In this document: in pieces, positions 20,727-29,561 of the stretch | Layout of the letters: the number at the start of each line of letters is the position of its first letter | How positions within the stretch are numbered: position 1 is the first letter of the stretch | Source: Cohnella abietis | GTDB taxonomy: Bacteria; Bacillota; Bacilli; Paenibacillales; Paenibacillaceae | DNA length: 64,000 bases | Assembly (NCBI RefSeq): GCF_004295585.1 | Contig: NZ_AP019400.1 | Location: 2,826,001-2,890,000 of the forward strand | Direction: 5' to 3' | Program-made: the position numbers and the translations under genes | Notes under the pieces: model-generated | What the model saw: only the letters and a program-made list of their open reading frames with translations | What the model was told of the DNA's origin: nothing | The model's database searches: none

Positions 20727-20819
20727 CATAAAAAAAATACACGAGAAAACACACATCTCCTCCAAGATGTTAAAATAAAACATTGTAAATACCGCTATTT
20801 AAAGGTAAAATTAGACTCA

Positions 20820-20835
20820 TATAATGTACATACAA
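20820..20835. promoter_or_regulatory. araA -10 box with overlapping AraR-like box 2
   Basis: TATAAT at 20820-20825 is followed without a gap by ATGTACATACAA (20824-20835), also 10 of 12 to the AraR core. The two boxes are 109 bp apart. A repressor here would cover the promoter. Confidence 0.5.
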
Positions 20836-20873
20836 GTTTATTTTACTATACATATAAACAGGAGGATTCCCTT

Positions 20874-22358
20874 ATGCTACAGCTTAAGCCTTATCAAATT
20901 TGGTTTGTCACGGGAAGCCAGCATCTATATGGACCGGAAACTTTGGAGGAAGTAGCGGCTCACTCGCAGGAAATGTCACACGGGTTGTCGGGCGATGCTA
21001 ATATTCCTTTTCCAATTGTCTATAAACCAGTTGTAAAGTCCGCGGAGGAAATTCGAGACATATGTATTCAAGCGAATTCGGATGAGCTATGTGCGGGAAT
21101 TGTTACTTGGATGCACACGTTTTCGCCTGCTAAGATGTGGATTGCTGGATTGTCAGAGCTTCGCAAACCGCTTCTGCACCTGCATACACAATATAATAGT
21201 GATATTCCTTGGGAATCCATTGATATGAATTTCATGAATACAAACCAAGCAGCTCATGGTGATCGTGAATTTGGGTATATCGGCGCCCGTATGGGTATAG
21301 CTCGTAAAGTGGTGGTTGGCCATTGGCAAGATTCGAATGTTCGTGGTCGTATTGGTGGCTGGGCTCGTACAGCTGTTGCTTATGCGGAGAGCCGTCAGCT
21401 GAAGGTAGCTCGTTTCGGGGATAACATGCGCCAGGTTGCCGTTACGGAAGGTGACAAAGTGGAAGCCCAAATCAAATTTGGTTGGGCAGTGAACGGTTTT
21501 GGAGTAGGCGATCTTGTGGAGCGTGTTCATTCCGTATCTCAAGATGAGGTTAATGAGCTGTTGGAGCAATATGCTGAGAAGTATGATATTGCAGAAGAAG
21601 GGTGTACGGAAGGTCCCATTCGCACTGCGATTGCTTATCAAGCGCGTATTGAGCTAGCGCTTAAATCGTTCTTAGATGAAGGTGGGTTTACTGCTTTCAC
21701 GACGACATTCGAGGATTTACACGGATTAGAGCAATTGCCTGGTCTGGCTGTTCAACGTCTAATGGAGCAAGGTTATGGGTTTGCTGGAGAAGGTGACTGG
21801 AAAACCGCGGCTCTCACACGTTTGTTGAAAATCATTGCTGGAGGTGTGGGTACTTCGTTCATGGAGGATTACACCTATCACTTCGAGCCAGGTAACGAGA
21901 TGGTTCTCGGTGCGCATATGCTAGAGGTTTGTCCTACGATTGCGGCATCTAAGCCTCGAATTGAGGTGCATCCACTTGGAATCGGGGGCAAAGCCGATCC
22001 TGCCCGCTTCGTATTCGATGGCAGAGGAGGGGCAGCCATCAATGTATCGGTTGTGGACATGGGCAATCGTTTCCGGATGATTGTGAATGAGGTCGATGGC
22101 GTGGAGGTTAATAAGGCCATGCCGAAGCTTCCGGTAGCCCGTGTCCTGTGGAGGCCACAGCCTTCGTTGCAGCAAGGGGCTGAGGCATGGATATTAGCAG
22201 GTGGTGCTCACCATACGGTATATACTTTTGCCGTTACAACGGAGCAAATGCTGGACTTCGCCGAAATTGTTGGCATTGAATGTGTTGTTATCGATAAGAA
22301 CACTCACCCTGTACAATTTCGTAACGAACTGCGTTGGAGTCAGGCTGCTTGGAAGTAA
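20874..22358 (+). CDS. araA: L-arabinose isomerase
   Basis: This enzyme converts L-arabinose to L-ribulose. The 494-residue protein matches AraA throughout: FVTGSQHLYGPETL at the N-terminus, the TTFEDLHGL segment, and the metal/catalytic set E306 (AGEGDW), E331 (FMEDYTYH), H348 (GAHMLEVCP) and H447 (GGAHHTVYT), corresponding to E306/E333/H350/H450 in E. coli. AGGAGGA supports ATG 20874; the longer open frame to 20715 is promoter DNA. No araB or araD is adjacent, so the rest of the pathway must lie elsewhere. A terminator follows directly. Confidence 0.96.
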   Translation: MLQLKPYQIWFVTGSQHLYGPETLEEVAAHSQEMSHGLSGDANIPFPIVYKPVVKSAEEIRDICIQANSDELCAGIVTWMHTFSPAKMWIAGLSELRKPLLHLHTQYNSDIPWESIDMNFMNTNQAAHGDREFGYIGARMGIARKVVVGHWQDSNVRGRIGGWARTAVAYAESRQLKVARFGDNMRQVAVTEGDKVEAQIKFGWAVNGFGVGDLVERVHSVSQDEVNELLEQYAEKYDIAEEGCTEGPIRTAIAYQARIELALKSFLDEGGFTAFTTTFEDLHGLEQLPGLAVQRLMEQGYGFAGEGDWKTAALTRLLKIIAGGVGTSFMEDYTYHFEPGNEMVLGAHMLEVCPTIAASKPRIEVHPLGIGGKADPARFVFDGRGGAAINVSVVDMGNRFRMIVNEVDGVEVNKAMPKLPVARVLWRPQPSLQQGAEAWILAGGAHHTVYTFAVTTEQMLDFAEIVGIECVVIDKNTHPVQFRNELRWSQAAWK

Positions 22359-22373
22359 AGGTAGGATGATTAA

Positions 22374-22411
22374 AAAGAGGACTATTCTCATTTTTGAGAA
22401 TAGTCCTCTTT
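22374..22411. terminator. Strong bidirectional terminator between araA and the AI-2E permease
   Basis: AAAGAGGACTATTCTCA and TGAGAATAGTCCTCTTT are perfect 17-bp arms around TTTT. It separates convergent genes. Confidence 0.92.
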
Positions 22412-22416
22412 GACTT

Positions 22417-23532
22417 TTACCCTTTGGGGGGACGGGGGGATAAATTAGGCCCTTTATCAATCCCATTATTCTTGTTGAAGTTGTATATGCGTAAAATAAT
22501 AATTTTGAGAATAGCGTACGTAGGAGAAACGATAATCATTCCTAGCGGACCGATAACGGCCCCCACGCCTATTACTAGAAGCATGATAGTCAATGGATGT
22601 ACGTTTAGCTGCTTACCCATGATTTTGGGGGCGACCAAGTTAGATTCAATCTGGTTAGATATGAAAATGATGACGCAAACCTGCAATGCTGCTACTGGAG
22701 ATATCGTAAGTGCAACTATGACAGTCGGGACAGCTGCGATAAGGGGTCCTATGTAAGGAATAACATTCGTTATCGCGGCAACAAGGCCCAAGAGCAGCGG
22801 ATAGGGAAGATCAATGATGAGGTATCCGCAAAATGTTAGAGTACCAATAATTAACGAGGTAATTACTTTCCCCATAATAAATGAGCCGATTGAAGTATCG
22901 ATTTCCTTGAGCGTAGGAAGAGCTTCTCCATGAAAGCGCTGGGGTATAAATTTAAGAACAGCACCCGGAAACTTATGGCCTTCTTTTAGCATGTAGTAAA
23001 TGATGAAGGGAACAAGCCCTATAAGTAGGAAGAAATTCATGATCATATTAAATACACTACGAACGCTGCCGACGATGGAATTAAGCAAATCTCCAATCAT
23101 CGTGGACAGCTGTGATGAAAGATTTTCGGTGGAGAATGTTTCATCCTTACTAATATTTTGAAACCACTGATTCTCCTGGAGGGACGCCAGCCATTCTTTA
23201 ATGGATTCAATTATTTGTGGGAAGTTGTTCACCAATGTGAGTGATTGCTCTCTAATCGGCGGCCAAATCAGCCAAGAGAATACAAAGATGACACCAAAAA
23301 CAGCTAAATAAACGATTAAGATGGATAGGCCAAGTGGAAGCCGTTTTGCAAGTAATTGAACAGGTGGCCGGAATATGTAATAGATCATTCCTGATAAGAC
23401 GATAGGGACGAACAAGGCTGCAAGAATAGACCCTATCGGATTAATTAAATACCCAACCTTAGAGGCTAAAAAAGCAATAAGCAGGATAACAATAATCCCG
23501 TAGCCAATGCGAAACCATTTTCCTTGTGGCAT
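22417..23532 (-). CDS. AI-2E family (PerM-type) membrane protein
   Basis: The 371-residue integral membrane protein has the AI-2E/UPF0118 layout: paired N-terminal helices (about 10-55), a helix at 65-90, an amphipathic soluble segment rich in short helices (about 95-150), and five or so C-terminal helices including ITNVIPYIGPLIAAVPT and NQIESNLVAPKIMGKQLNVHPL, which are family signatures. Members include putative autoinducer-2 exporters and sodium/proton antiporters, so the substrate cannot be assigned. AGAAGAGGTTCTTCT precedes the ATG on the minus strand. It converges on araA and is divergent from the glycogen operon. Confidence 0.88.
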   Translation of the reverse strand: MPQGKWFRIGYGIIVILLIAFLASKVGYLINPIGSILAALFVPIVLSGMIYYIFRPPVQLLAKRLPLGLSILIVYLAVFGVIFVFSWLIWPPIREQSLTLVNNFPQIIESIKEWLASLQENQWFQNISKDETFSTENLSSQLSTMIGDLLNSIVGSVRSVFNMIMNFFLLIGLVPFIIYYMLKEGHKFPGAVLKFIPQRFHGEALPTLKEIDTSIGSFIMGKVITSLIIGTLTFCGYLIIDLPYPLLLGLVAAITNVIPYIGPLIAAVPTVIVALTISPVAALQVCVIIFISNQIESNLVAPKIMGKQLNVHPLTIMLLVIGVGAVIGPLGMIIVSPTYAILKIIILRIYNFNKNNGIDKGPNLSPRPPKG

Positions 23533-23715
23533 AGAAGAACCTCTTCTCGACAGTAGTGTTAAAGCTTGCTTTATTCATCTCAATTAACTCATTTGATACC
23601 TTGTTAAACAGAGGCAGGAAAATAAGATGAGGAATACGAATTACTAATTCTACATACATATTGTACAACGTGGGGAAGGCCTCACCAACTTTCTTATGAC
23701 TTTTTTGAAAATGGG

Positions 23716-23744
23716 GTGAATCTTTTCACGAAATTCGCTATAAT
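23716..23744 (+). promoter_or_regulatory. Candidate promoter of the glycogen operon with an overlapping inverted repeat
   Basis: In the 330-bp gap before glgB, TATAAT at 23739-23744 is a perfect -10. The -35 position is poor and is covered by the inverted repeat GTGAA-TCTT-TTCAC (23716-23729), a possible regulator site. Nothing else gene-like is seen between 23533 and 23862. Confidence 0.4.
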
Positions 23745-23862
23745 GAATGTAAGTTCCATGTTAATTGTCAGGAATGTTAACAAACAATTAACAATCAGTT
23801 GATGTTCGTCGAACAAATCGCAGCACTTATGAGCAACCCTATTCGGCGGGAGGTGACTTCGT

Positions 23863-25770
23863 ATGCAGGCATCGCCGGTTTTGGTTTCATCCGACGACCT
23901 GTACTTGTTCAATACCGGGCAGCTCTTTCGTGCCTATCGCACTTTCGGGGCTCATCCTATCGTATTTGAAGGCAGCTTTGGAGTCCGTTTCGTCTTATGG
24001 GCACCTCGTGCTCAGGAAGTTGCTGTTATTGGCGATTTCAATGACTGGAACGTTACGGATCGATCTGTAAAGCTGGCGCAAATAGGCACTACTGGCGTGT
24101 GGGTTGGCTTTGGACCCGGTCTAAGCGAAGGTGTTCATTACAAGTACGAGATTGTGAATGCAAATGGGAAGCGGCAGCTTAAATCCGATCCTTTTGGCTT
24201 TCAAAGTGAATTGCGTCCTAATACCGCTTCCGTCGTAACTAATCTTGATTGTTATGAATGGCAGGATTCCGAGTGGTTGGACGATAGGAGTAATCATCCC
24301 CCTTATGAGAAGCCGATGCTTATTTACGAGGTTCATCTCGGTTCATGGCGGATGGATGAGCCTGAGCAGTTCAGAGATTACGAGCAGCTCTCTCAAGAGC
24401 TCGTCGATTATGTGTGCTCTATGGGCTACACCCATATCGAGATTTTGCCGTTAACGGAGCATCCGCTTGATCGTTCTTGGGGCTATCAGGCCACCGGTTA
24501 TTATGCAGCAACTAGTCGTTATGGTCCTCCTGTTGGGCTGAAAAAGCTAGTCGATCGTTGTCATAGTCGTGGTATTGGCGTGCTGCTTGATTGGGTTTGT
24601 GGACATTTCTGTAAAGATGATCATGGTTTGCGGCTTTTTGATGGAACCCCGCTTTACGAGAGCTCTGATTTTAGACGTGCAGAGAAGCCATTATGGGGCA
24701 CGCTCGCCTTTGATTTTAGCAAGCCGCAGGTGCAGAGCTTTCTTCTCTCCAATGCTTTGTTCTGGATGGATGTCTATCATATTGATGGGCTGCGAGTAGA
24801 TGCTGTTGCAAGTATGATTGATTTGAATTTCGACAAGCCAGAATCCATGAGAGCGTTAAATCGTTTTGGTGGGACTGAAGATGTCGATGCCCTTCAATTT
24901 TTGCGTAAGCTCAATGAAACCGTCTTTCTATATTATCCCGAGAGTCTCATGATGGCAGAAGATTCTTCCTCCTATCCTGCAGTTACATCGCCCACCTACC
25001 TAGGAGGCCTCGGATTCAACTACAAATGGAATATGGGCTGGATGAACGACATGCTCCGTTATATGGAGATAGATCCAGCCGAGCGATCGTCCCATCATTC
25101 ACTCATCACATTTTCTCTTCACTATGCATTCTCCGAAAATTACGTTTTACCTCTATCGCACGATGAAGTTGTTCATGGCAAACGTTCAATGTTGAATAAA
25201 ATGCCTGGATCCTATCAGGAGAAATTCTCAAACCTTCGGTTGTTTTACGGCTATTGGATGACCCATCCGGGTAAAAAGCTGCTATTCATGGGCGGTGAAT
25301 TCGGTCAATTCGACGAATGGAAGGATTATACGGGTCTAGACTGGGCTCTTCTGCAATACCCACTGCACGATAGTATGAGCAGATATGTCGGTGAACTGAA
25401 CAAATTATATTTGGAAAATGAGGCGTTATGGGAACTGGATCATAAGCAGAGCGGGTTTGAGTGGATAGATGTAAACAACTCCGCGCAATGCATGCTTTCT
25501 TTTCAGCGTAATGGCAAATCATCCGAATATTCTATAGTAACAGTGTGCAATTTCTCACGGGATACGCATCCTATTTACCGAATTGGAGTATCGCAACCAG
25601 GCGTATACCGGCTATTGCTTAATAGTGACGAATCTGACTATGGTGGCTCAGGCTTTGAGTTATCCTCTACAGCACATACGAACAATGTCCCGCTACACGG
25701 AAAACCTTATAGCATTGAATTGTCTGTTCCCGCTTTATCTATACAGATATGGAAGTTCGATACAGCATGA
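23863..25770 (+). CDS. glgB: 1,4-alpha-glucan branching enzyme, GH13
   Basis: This enzyme makes alpha-1,6 branches in glycogen. The 635-residue protein has an N-terminal CBM48 (FGVRFVLWAPRAQEVAVIGDFN, about 40-125), the GH13 barrel and a C-terminal beta domain. Catalytic residues are D313 (GLRVDAVAS), E366 (MMAEDSS) and D434 (LSHDEVVHGK). Oddly, the usual DWVPAHFPKDAHGL loop reads DWVCGHFCKDDHGL, with two cysteines replacing prolines. GGGAGGTGA precedes the ATG. It is the first gene of glgB-glgC-glgD-glgA-GH15. Confidence 0.95.
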   Translation: MQASPVLVSSDDLYLFNTGQLFRAYRTFGAHPIVFEGSFGVRFVLWAPRAQEVAVIGDFNDWNVTDRSVKLAQIGTTGVWVGFGPGLSEGVHYKYEIVNANGKRQLKSDPFGFQSELRPNTASVVTNLDCYEWQDSEWLDDRSNHPPYEKPMLIYEVHLGSWRMDEPEQFRDYEQLSQELVDYVCSMGYTHIEILPLTEHPLDRSWGYQATGYYAATSRYGPPVGLKKLVDRCHSRGIGVLLDWVCGHFCKDDHGLRLFDGTPLYESSDFRRAEKPLWGTLAFDFSKPQVQSFLLSNALFWMDVYHIDGLRVDAVASMIDLNFDKPESMRALNRFGGTEDVDALQFLRKLNETVFLYYPESLMMAEDSSSYPAVTSPTYLGGLGFNYKWNMGWMNDMLRYMEIDPAERSSHHSLITFSLHYAFSENYVLPLSHDEVVHGKRSMLNKMPGSYQEKFSNLRLFYGYWMTHPGKKLLFMGGEFGQFDEWKDYTGLDWALLQYPLHDSMSRYVGELNKLYLENEALWELDHKQSGFEWIDVNNSAQCMLSFQRNGKSSEYSIVTVCNFSRDTHPIYRIGVSQPGVYRLLLNSDESDYGGSGFELSSTAHTNNVPLHGKPYSIELSVPALSIQIWKFDTA

Positions 25771-25825
25771 TGATCAGTAGAATCATATCGCTTTCGGCTT
25801 TTACTTGGGAAGGAGTGTGAGGTTC

Positions 25826-26992
25826 ATGCGAAAGAATGAGTGTGTTGCCATGTTGCTAGCTGGTGGGGAAGGTCGCCGTTTAGGTGTTCTGACGAAGGAT
25901 CTAGCTAAACCCGCTGTTCACTTTGGAGGCAAGTACCGCATTATTGACTTCACCTTAAGCAATTGTGTTCATTCTGGTATTGAGACGGTTGGCGTGCTCA
26001 CGCAATATCAGCCACTTGAGCTGACTCAGCATCTGGGTATAGGAACTCCGTGGGGGCTGGATCGGCGAGAGGGTGGCATGCATGTGCTTCCTCCGTATGT
26101 TCGTCAGAAGGGCGGCTCCTGGTATAAAGGGACAGCTAATGCTATCTATCAGAACTTAGGATTTATTGAAAGATATGACCCTGAATACGTCCTTATTATT
26201 TCCGGAGATCACATTTATAAAATGAACTACGACCTTCTGCTTGATGCCCATAAAAAGAACCGCGCGGACGCCACGTTAGCAGTAATTAGTGTTCCGTGGG
26301 CGGAGACTAACCGGTTTGGCATTCTGAGTGTGGACGAGGATGACAGGGTTGTTGAATTCGCCGAAAAACCAAAAAAAGCGAATAGTAATCTTGCTTCGAT
26401 GGGTGTATACATGTTTTCGTGGTCGGTGTTAAAAGAAGCTTTAATCCGCGACGAGGCGGAGCGTCATTCCTCCAATGACTTCGGTAAGGATATTATTCCG
26501 ACGCTATTAAAGGACGGTGCTCGTCTATTTTCCTATCGTTTCAATGATTATTGGAAGGATGTCGGTACGATTGATAGTTTGTGGGAGGCCAACATGGATT
26601 TGTTGGAAGATCGACCGTCGCTCCAGCTCAATGATCGCTCCTGGCGTATTTTCTCTGCAAGTCCGAATCAACCGGCTCAGTACATTGCTCAAACTGCTAA
26701 AGTGCAAGGCTCGCTTATCAATGAAGGGTGCTTTGTGGAAGGGCGCGTAAACCGTTCGGTGTTATTTCATGGCGCGCGTGTCGGTGAAGGAAGTGTCGTT
26801 GAAGACTCCATACTCATGCCTGGAGCCATTATAGGTAAGGATGCCAGAATTATTCGAGCTATCGTTGGCGAAGGTGCTGTCGTTGGTGATGGATGCTTGC
26901 TTGGTAGCGTTGATTCTGAGGATATTGCTGTTGTGGGAAGTGGAGAAACGATCCGCCCCGAGGCGGAGCTTAAGGAGGTGGAGCCTGTATGA
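25826..26992 (+). CDS. glgC: Glucose-1-phosphate adenylyltransferase, catalytic subunit
   Basis: This enzyme makes ADP-glucose, the committed step of glycogen synthesis. The 388-residue protein has the nucleotidyltransferase loop [34 protein letters not shown] N-terminus, [22 protein letters not shown] and FAEKPKK, followed by a left-handed beta-helix (hexapeptide repeats from about 290). GGAAGGAG favours ATG 25826 over the in-frame TTG at 25805. Its stop overlaps the glgD start (ATGA), implying translational coupling, and the two probably form the heteromeric GlgC-GlgD pair known in Bacillus. Confidence 0.95.
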   Translation: MRKNECVAMLLAGGEGRRLGVLTKDLAKPAVHFGGKYRIIDFTLSNCVHSGIETVGVLTQYQPLELTQHLGIGTPWGLDRREGGMHVLPPYVRQKGGSWYKGTANAIYQNLGFIERYDPEYVLIISGDHIYKMNYDLLLDAHKKNRADATLAVISVPWAETNRFGILSVDEDDRVVEFAEKPKKANSNLASMGVYMFSWSVLKEALIRDEAERHSSNDFGKDIIPTLLKDGARLFSYRFNDYWKDVGTIDSLWEANMDLLEDRPSLQLNDRSWRIFSASPNQPAQYIAQTAKVQGSLINEGCFVEGRVNRSVLFHGARVGEGSVVEDSILMPGAIIGKDARIIRAIVGEGAVVGDGCLLGSVDSEDIAVVGSGETIRPEAELKEVEPV

Positions 26993-28101
26993 AGCTACCA
27001 ATGATGGGTGTCATTAACTTGATTCATGAAGCTGATGAGATGGAATCCTTGACGGCCAACCGCTGCTTGGCGACAGTTCCGTTCGGAGGTCGTTACCGCC
27101 TTATCGATTTTGTTCTTTCTTCTATGGTCAATTCCGGAATTCCGAAGGTTGCTGTATTCGCCCATACCAAATTTAGATCCCTTATGGATCATCTCGGTTC
27201 AGGTAGTAACTGGGATCTCCATCGCAAGCAAAGTGGGCTATTTGTTCTGCCGCCTTCTATGGAGGATCAGACTGATTTTGGTAAAGGAGACCTGTACCAT
27301 TTTTACCGTAACCGCGATTACTTCTACCGTAGCCCGCTTGAGTATGTCGTTATTTCCCGTAGCCATATGGTATGTAATGTGGACTTCGCCAAGGTGCTGG
27401 ATCAGCACCGCGAAACGGGGGCGGACATTACCGTCGTCTGCAAAACAAGTGCAGAAGGGGTGCCTGGGCTTGCACGTAAGGTGAAGGTTAATGCGGCGGG
27501 TCGCATTATAGAAATGCAAGATCATTTCGGCAGATTAGATAGTGATGTCGTTTCAATGGAAATGTACGTCCTTTCAAAGGATTTGTTGCTTGATCTGGTC
27601 GAAACCTCATTGGCTCAGGGCAGTGATCATTTTGTCCGCCATTCGATTCTGTCCCGCCTAAATCAGCTTAAAGTCTTATCCTATATGCATGAAGGTGTGT
27701 TGGGGGTAGTAAACAACATTGCAGCCTATTATCGCCATAGTATGGAGCTGCTACAACCTGAGGTGTGGAAGGAATTGTTCTTTAAGCCAGGCTCGATCTA
27801 TACGAAGGTTAAGGATGAGCCGCCTACGCATTACCGCAATAGCGCTGATGTTTCACATTCTCTAATTGCTAATGGGTGTGACATTGAGGGGACTGTAAAC
27901 AATAGTATCTTGTTTAGAGGTGTCAAGGTTGGTAAGGGTGCGGTTGTTAATAACAGTATCGTAATGCAGAATGGCGTGATTGGCGAAAATGGTTCTTTAG
28001 AAAATTGTATTTTGGACAAAGAGGTACAAATTCGTGCCCAGCAGCAGCTAAGAGGCTCGGTTGAGATGCCGTTCATAGCGTTGAAACGGAAAGTCATATA
28101 A
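26989..28101 (+). CDS. glgD: Glucose-1-phosphate adenylyltransferase, regulatory subunit
   Basis: The 370-residue GlgC paralogue has the same fold, but the N-terminal AGGxGxRL loop is replaced by [19 protein letters not shown], so it lacks the catalytic nucleotide loop. This is the hallmark of GlgD, which raises GlgC activity in Bacillus-type heteromers. [20 protein letters not shown] and the C-terminal hexapeptide helix ([20 protein letters not shown]) are retained. It overlaps glgC by 4 bp and precedes glgA by 15 bp. Confidence 0.93.
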   Translation: MKLPMMGVINLIHEADEMESLTANRCLATVPFGGRYRLIDFVLSSMVNSGIPKVAVFAHTKFRSLMDHLGSGSNWDLHRKQSGLFVLPPSMEDQTDFGKGDLYHFYRNRDYFYRSPLEYVVISRSHMVCNVDFAKVLDQHRETGADITVVCKTSAEGVPGLARKVKVNAAGRIIEMQDHFGRLDSDVVSMEMYVLSKDLLLDLVETSLAQGSDHFVRHSILSRLNQLKVLSYMHEGVLGVVNNIAAYYRHSMELLQPEVWKELFFKPGSIYTKVKDEPPTHYRNSADVSHSLIANGCDIEGTVNNSILFRGVKVGKGAVVNNSIVMQNGVIGENGSLENCILDKEVQIRAQQQLRGSVEMPFIALKRKVI

Positions 28102-28116
28102 CGAGGAGTTGGCTTC

Positions 28117-29544
28117 ATGCGGGTGTTGTTCGCGGCGTCGGAAGCGATGCCGCTCGTCAAGACGGGGGGGCTAGCCGATGTCGTTGGTGCTCTTCCTAAA
28201 GCGCTCGCCAAGATGGGGGTGGACGTAACCGTTGTACTGCCGAAGTATGGAGAAATTCCTAAAGCTATTACCGACGCCGTAGTCCCTGTCTCAGTAATTG
28301 AGGTTCAGTTAGGCTGGAGAAGGCAATATTGCGGCATTCAAGAGGTAACTCTTGATGGCGTTAGATTCCTGCTGATTGACAATGAGTTTTATTTCAAACG
28401 GGGTTATTTGTACGGCTATGGTGATGAAGCTGAGAGATTCGCTTTCTTTAGCTTCGCGGTGCTTGAAATGCTAGGCGAGCTTGACCAAATGCCTGATATT
28501 ATTCATTGTCACGATTGGCAAACGGGGTTAATTCCGTTTCTACTCCAGACGAGGTATGCGAATCGTCCGGGCTATCGGGATATTCGGACTGTGTTTACGA
28601 TTCACAATTTGCAATATCAAGGTGTATTTTCTCGGGAGCTTCTACAGGATTTACTAGCCACGGGTGATGATTCCTTTACGGAGGACAGTCTTGAATTTTA
28701 TGGAGCGGGAAGCTGTATGAAGGCAGGGCTTCGCTTCGCGGACAAGCTATCAACAGTAAGTAACACCTATGCTCAGGAGATTCAGACGGAAGCCTTCGGT
28801 GAGAAGCTTGATGGAGTAATTAGGCAACGAGCGGGCGATCTATGGGGTATTGTGAATGGGATTGACACTGAAGTATACGATCCGATGAATGATCCTTATT
28901 TGGTCGCTCCTTATCGGGATTCTCGAGCCAAAAAGCGACAAAACAAAACGGCTTTGCAGATGGAGCTTGGGCTGCCAATAGATGAGGATGTTCCGATGAT
29001 CGGTATCGTATCGCGATTGACGGGGCAGAAGGGCTTCGACCTCCTCGGAGAGGCTTTGCCGGAGCTGATGAAGGAAAAGCTGCAGTTGGTTATTCTTGGT
29101 TCAGGAGAGCCAGAGATTGAGGCTATGCTACGGGAGTCGTTACTACTTAATCGCAGCAAGATGGCGCTATGGTTTGGGTTTAATGAGGGGCTTGCGCGTC
29201 GATTCTATGCGGCGTCGGATATGTATTTAATGCCTTCGCGGTTTGAACCATGCGGCTTAAGTCAGCTTATAGCTTTGCGGTACCGGACTGTTCCAATTGT
29301 TCGAGAAACCGGGGGGCTGAAAGACACCGTGGAACCTTATAACGAATATACCGAAGCAGGGAATGGATTTACATTTGGTCCAGCAACCGTTCACGATCTC
29401 TTGTACACGGTTCGCCGTGCCTTATCGTTCTATGGAAGAGAAGAAGAGTGGAATAAAATTGTGGCCAACGGAGCTAAGAAGGATTACGGCTGGGAATCCT
29501 CGGCACGTTTATATTATCAACTATACCGCGAACTCGTCATCTAA
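28117..29544 (+). CDS. glgA: Glycogen synthase (ADP-glucose dependent), GT5
   Basis: This enzyme elongates glycogen from ADP-glucose. The 475-residue GT5 protein starts RVLFAASEAMPLVKTGGLADV, with the ADP-glucose-binding KTGGL at 15-19. It also has HCHDWQTG, FTIHNLQYQG, GIVSRLTGQKGFDL and the GT-B C-terminal MPSRFEPCGLSQL and ETGGLKDTV motifs. CGAGGAG precedes the ATG, 15 bp after glgD. It is the fourth gene of the operon. Confidence 0.95.
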   Translation: MRVLFAASEAMPLVKTGGLADVVGALPKALAKMGVDVTVVLPKYGEIPKAITDAVVPVSVIEVQLGWRRQYCGIQEVTLDGVRFLLIDNEFYFKRGYLYGYGDEAERFAFFSFAVLEMLGELDQMPDIIHCHDWQTGLIPFLLQTRYANRPGYRDIRTVFTIHNLQYQGVFSRELLQDLLATGDDSFTEDSLEFYGAGSCMKAGLRFADKLSTVSNTYAQEIQTEAFGEKLDGVIRQRAGDLWGIVNGIDTEVYDPMNDPYLVAPYRDSRAKKRQNKTALQMELGLPIDEDVPMIGIVSRLTGQKGFDLLGEALPELMKEKLQLVILGSGEPEIEAMLRESLLLNRSKMALWFGFNEGLARRFYAASDMYLMPSRFEPCGLSQLIALRYRTVPIVRETGGLKDTVEPYNEYTEAGNGFTFGPATVHDLLYTVRRALSFYGREEEWNKIVANGAKKDYGWESSARLYYQLYRELVI

Positions 29545-29561
29545 GAAGGAGAGGGATTGGC

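Noticed and set aside
20256..20783. Minus-strand ORF of 175 residues through the 20.3-kb array
   Set aside because: Same cause: a 51-bp repeat read as a 17-residue repeat. No ribosome site.
21153..21641. 162-residue minus-strand ORF within araA
   Set aside because: Shadow of the strongly supported araA frame, with no start signal or family features.
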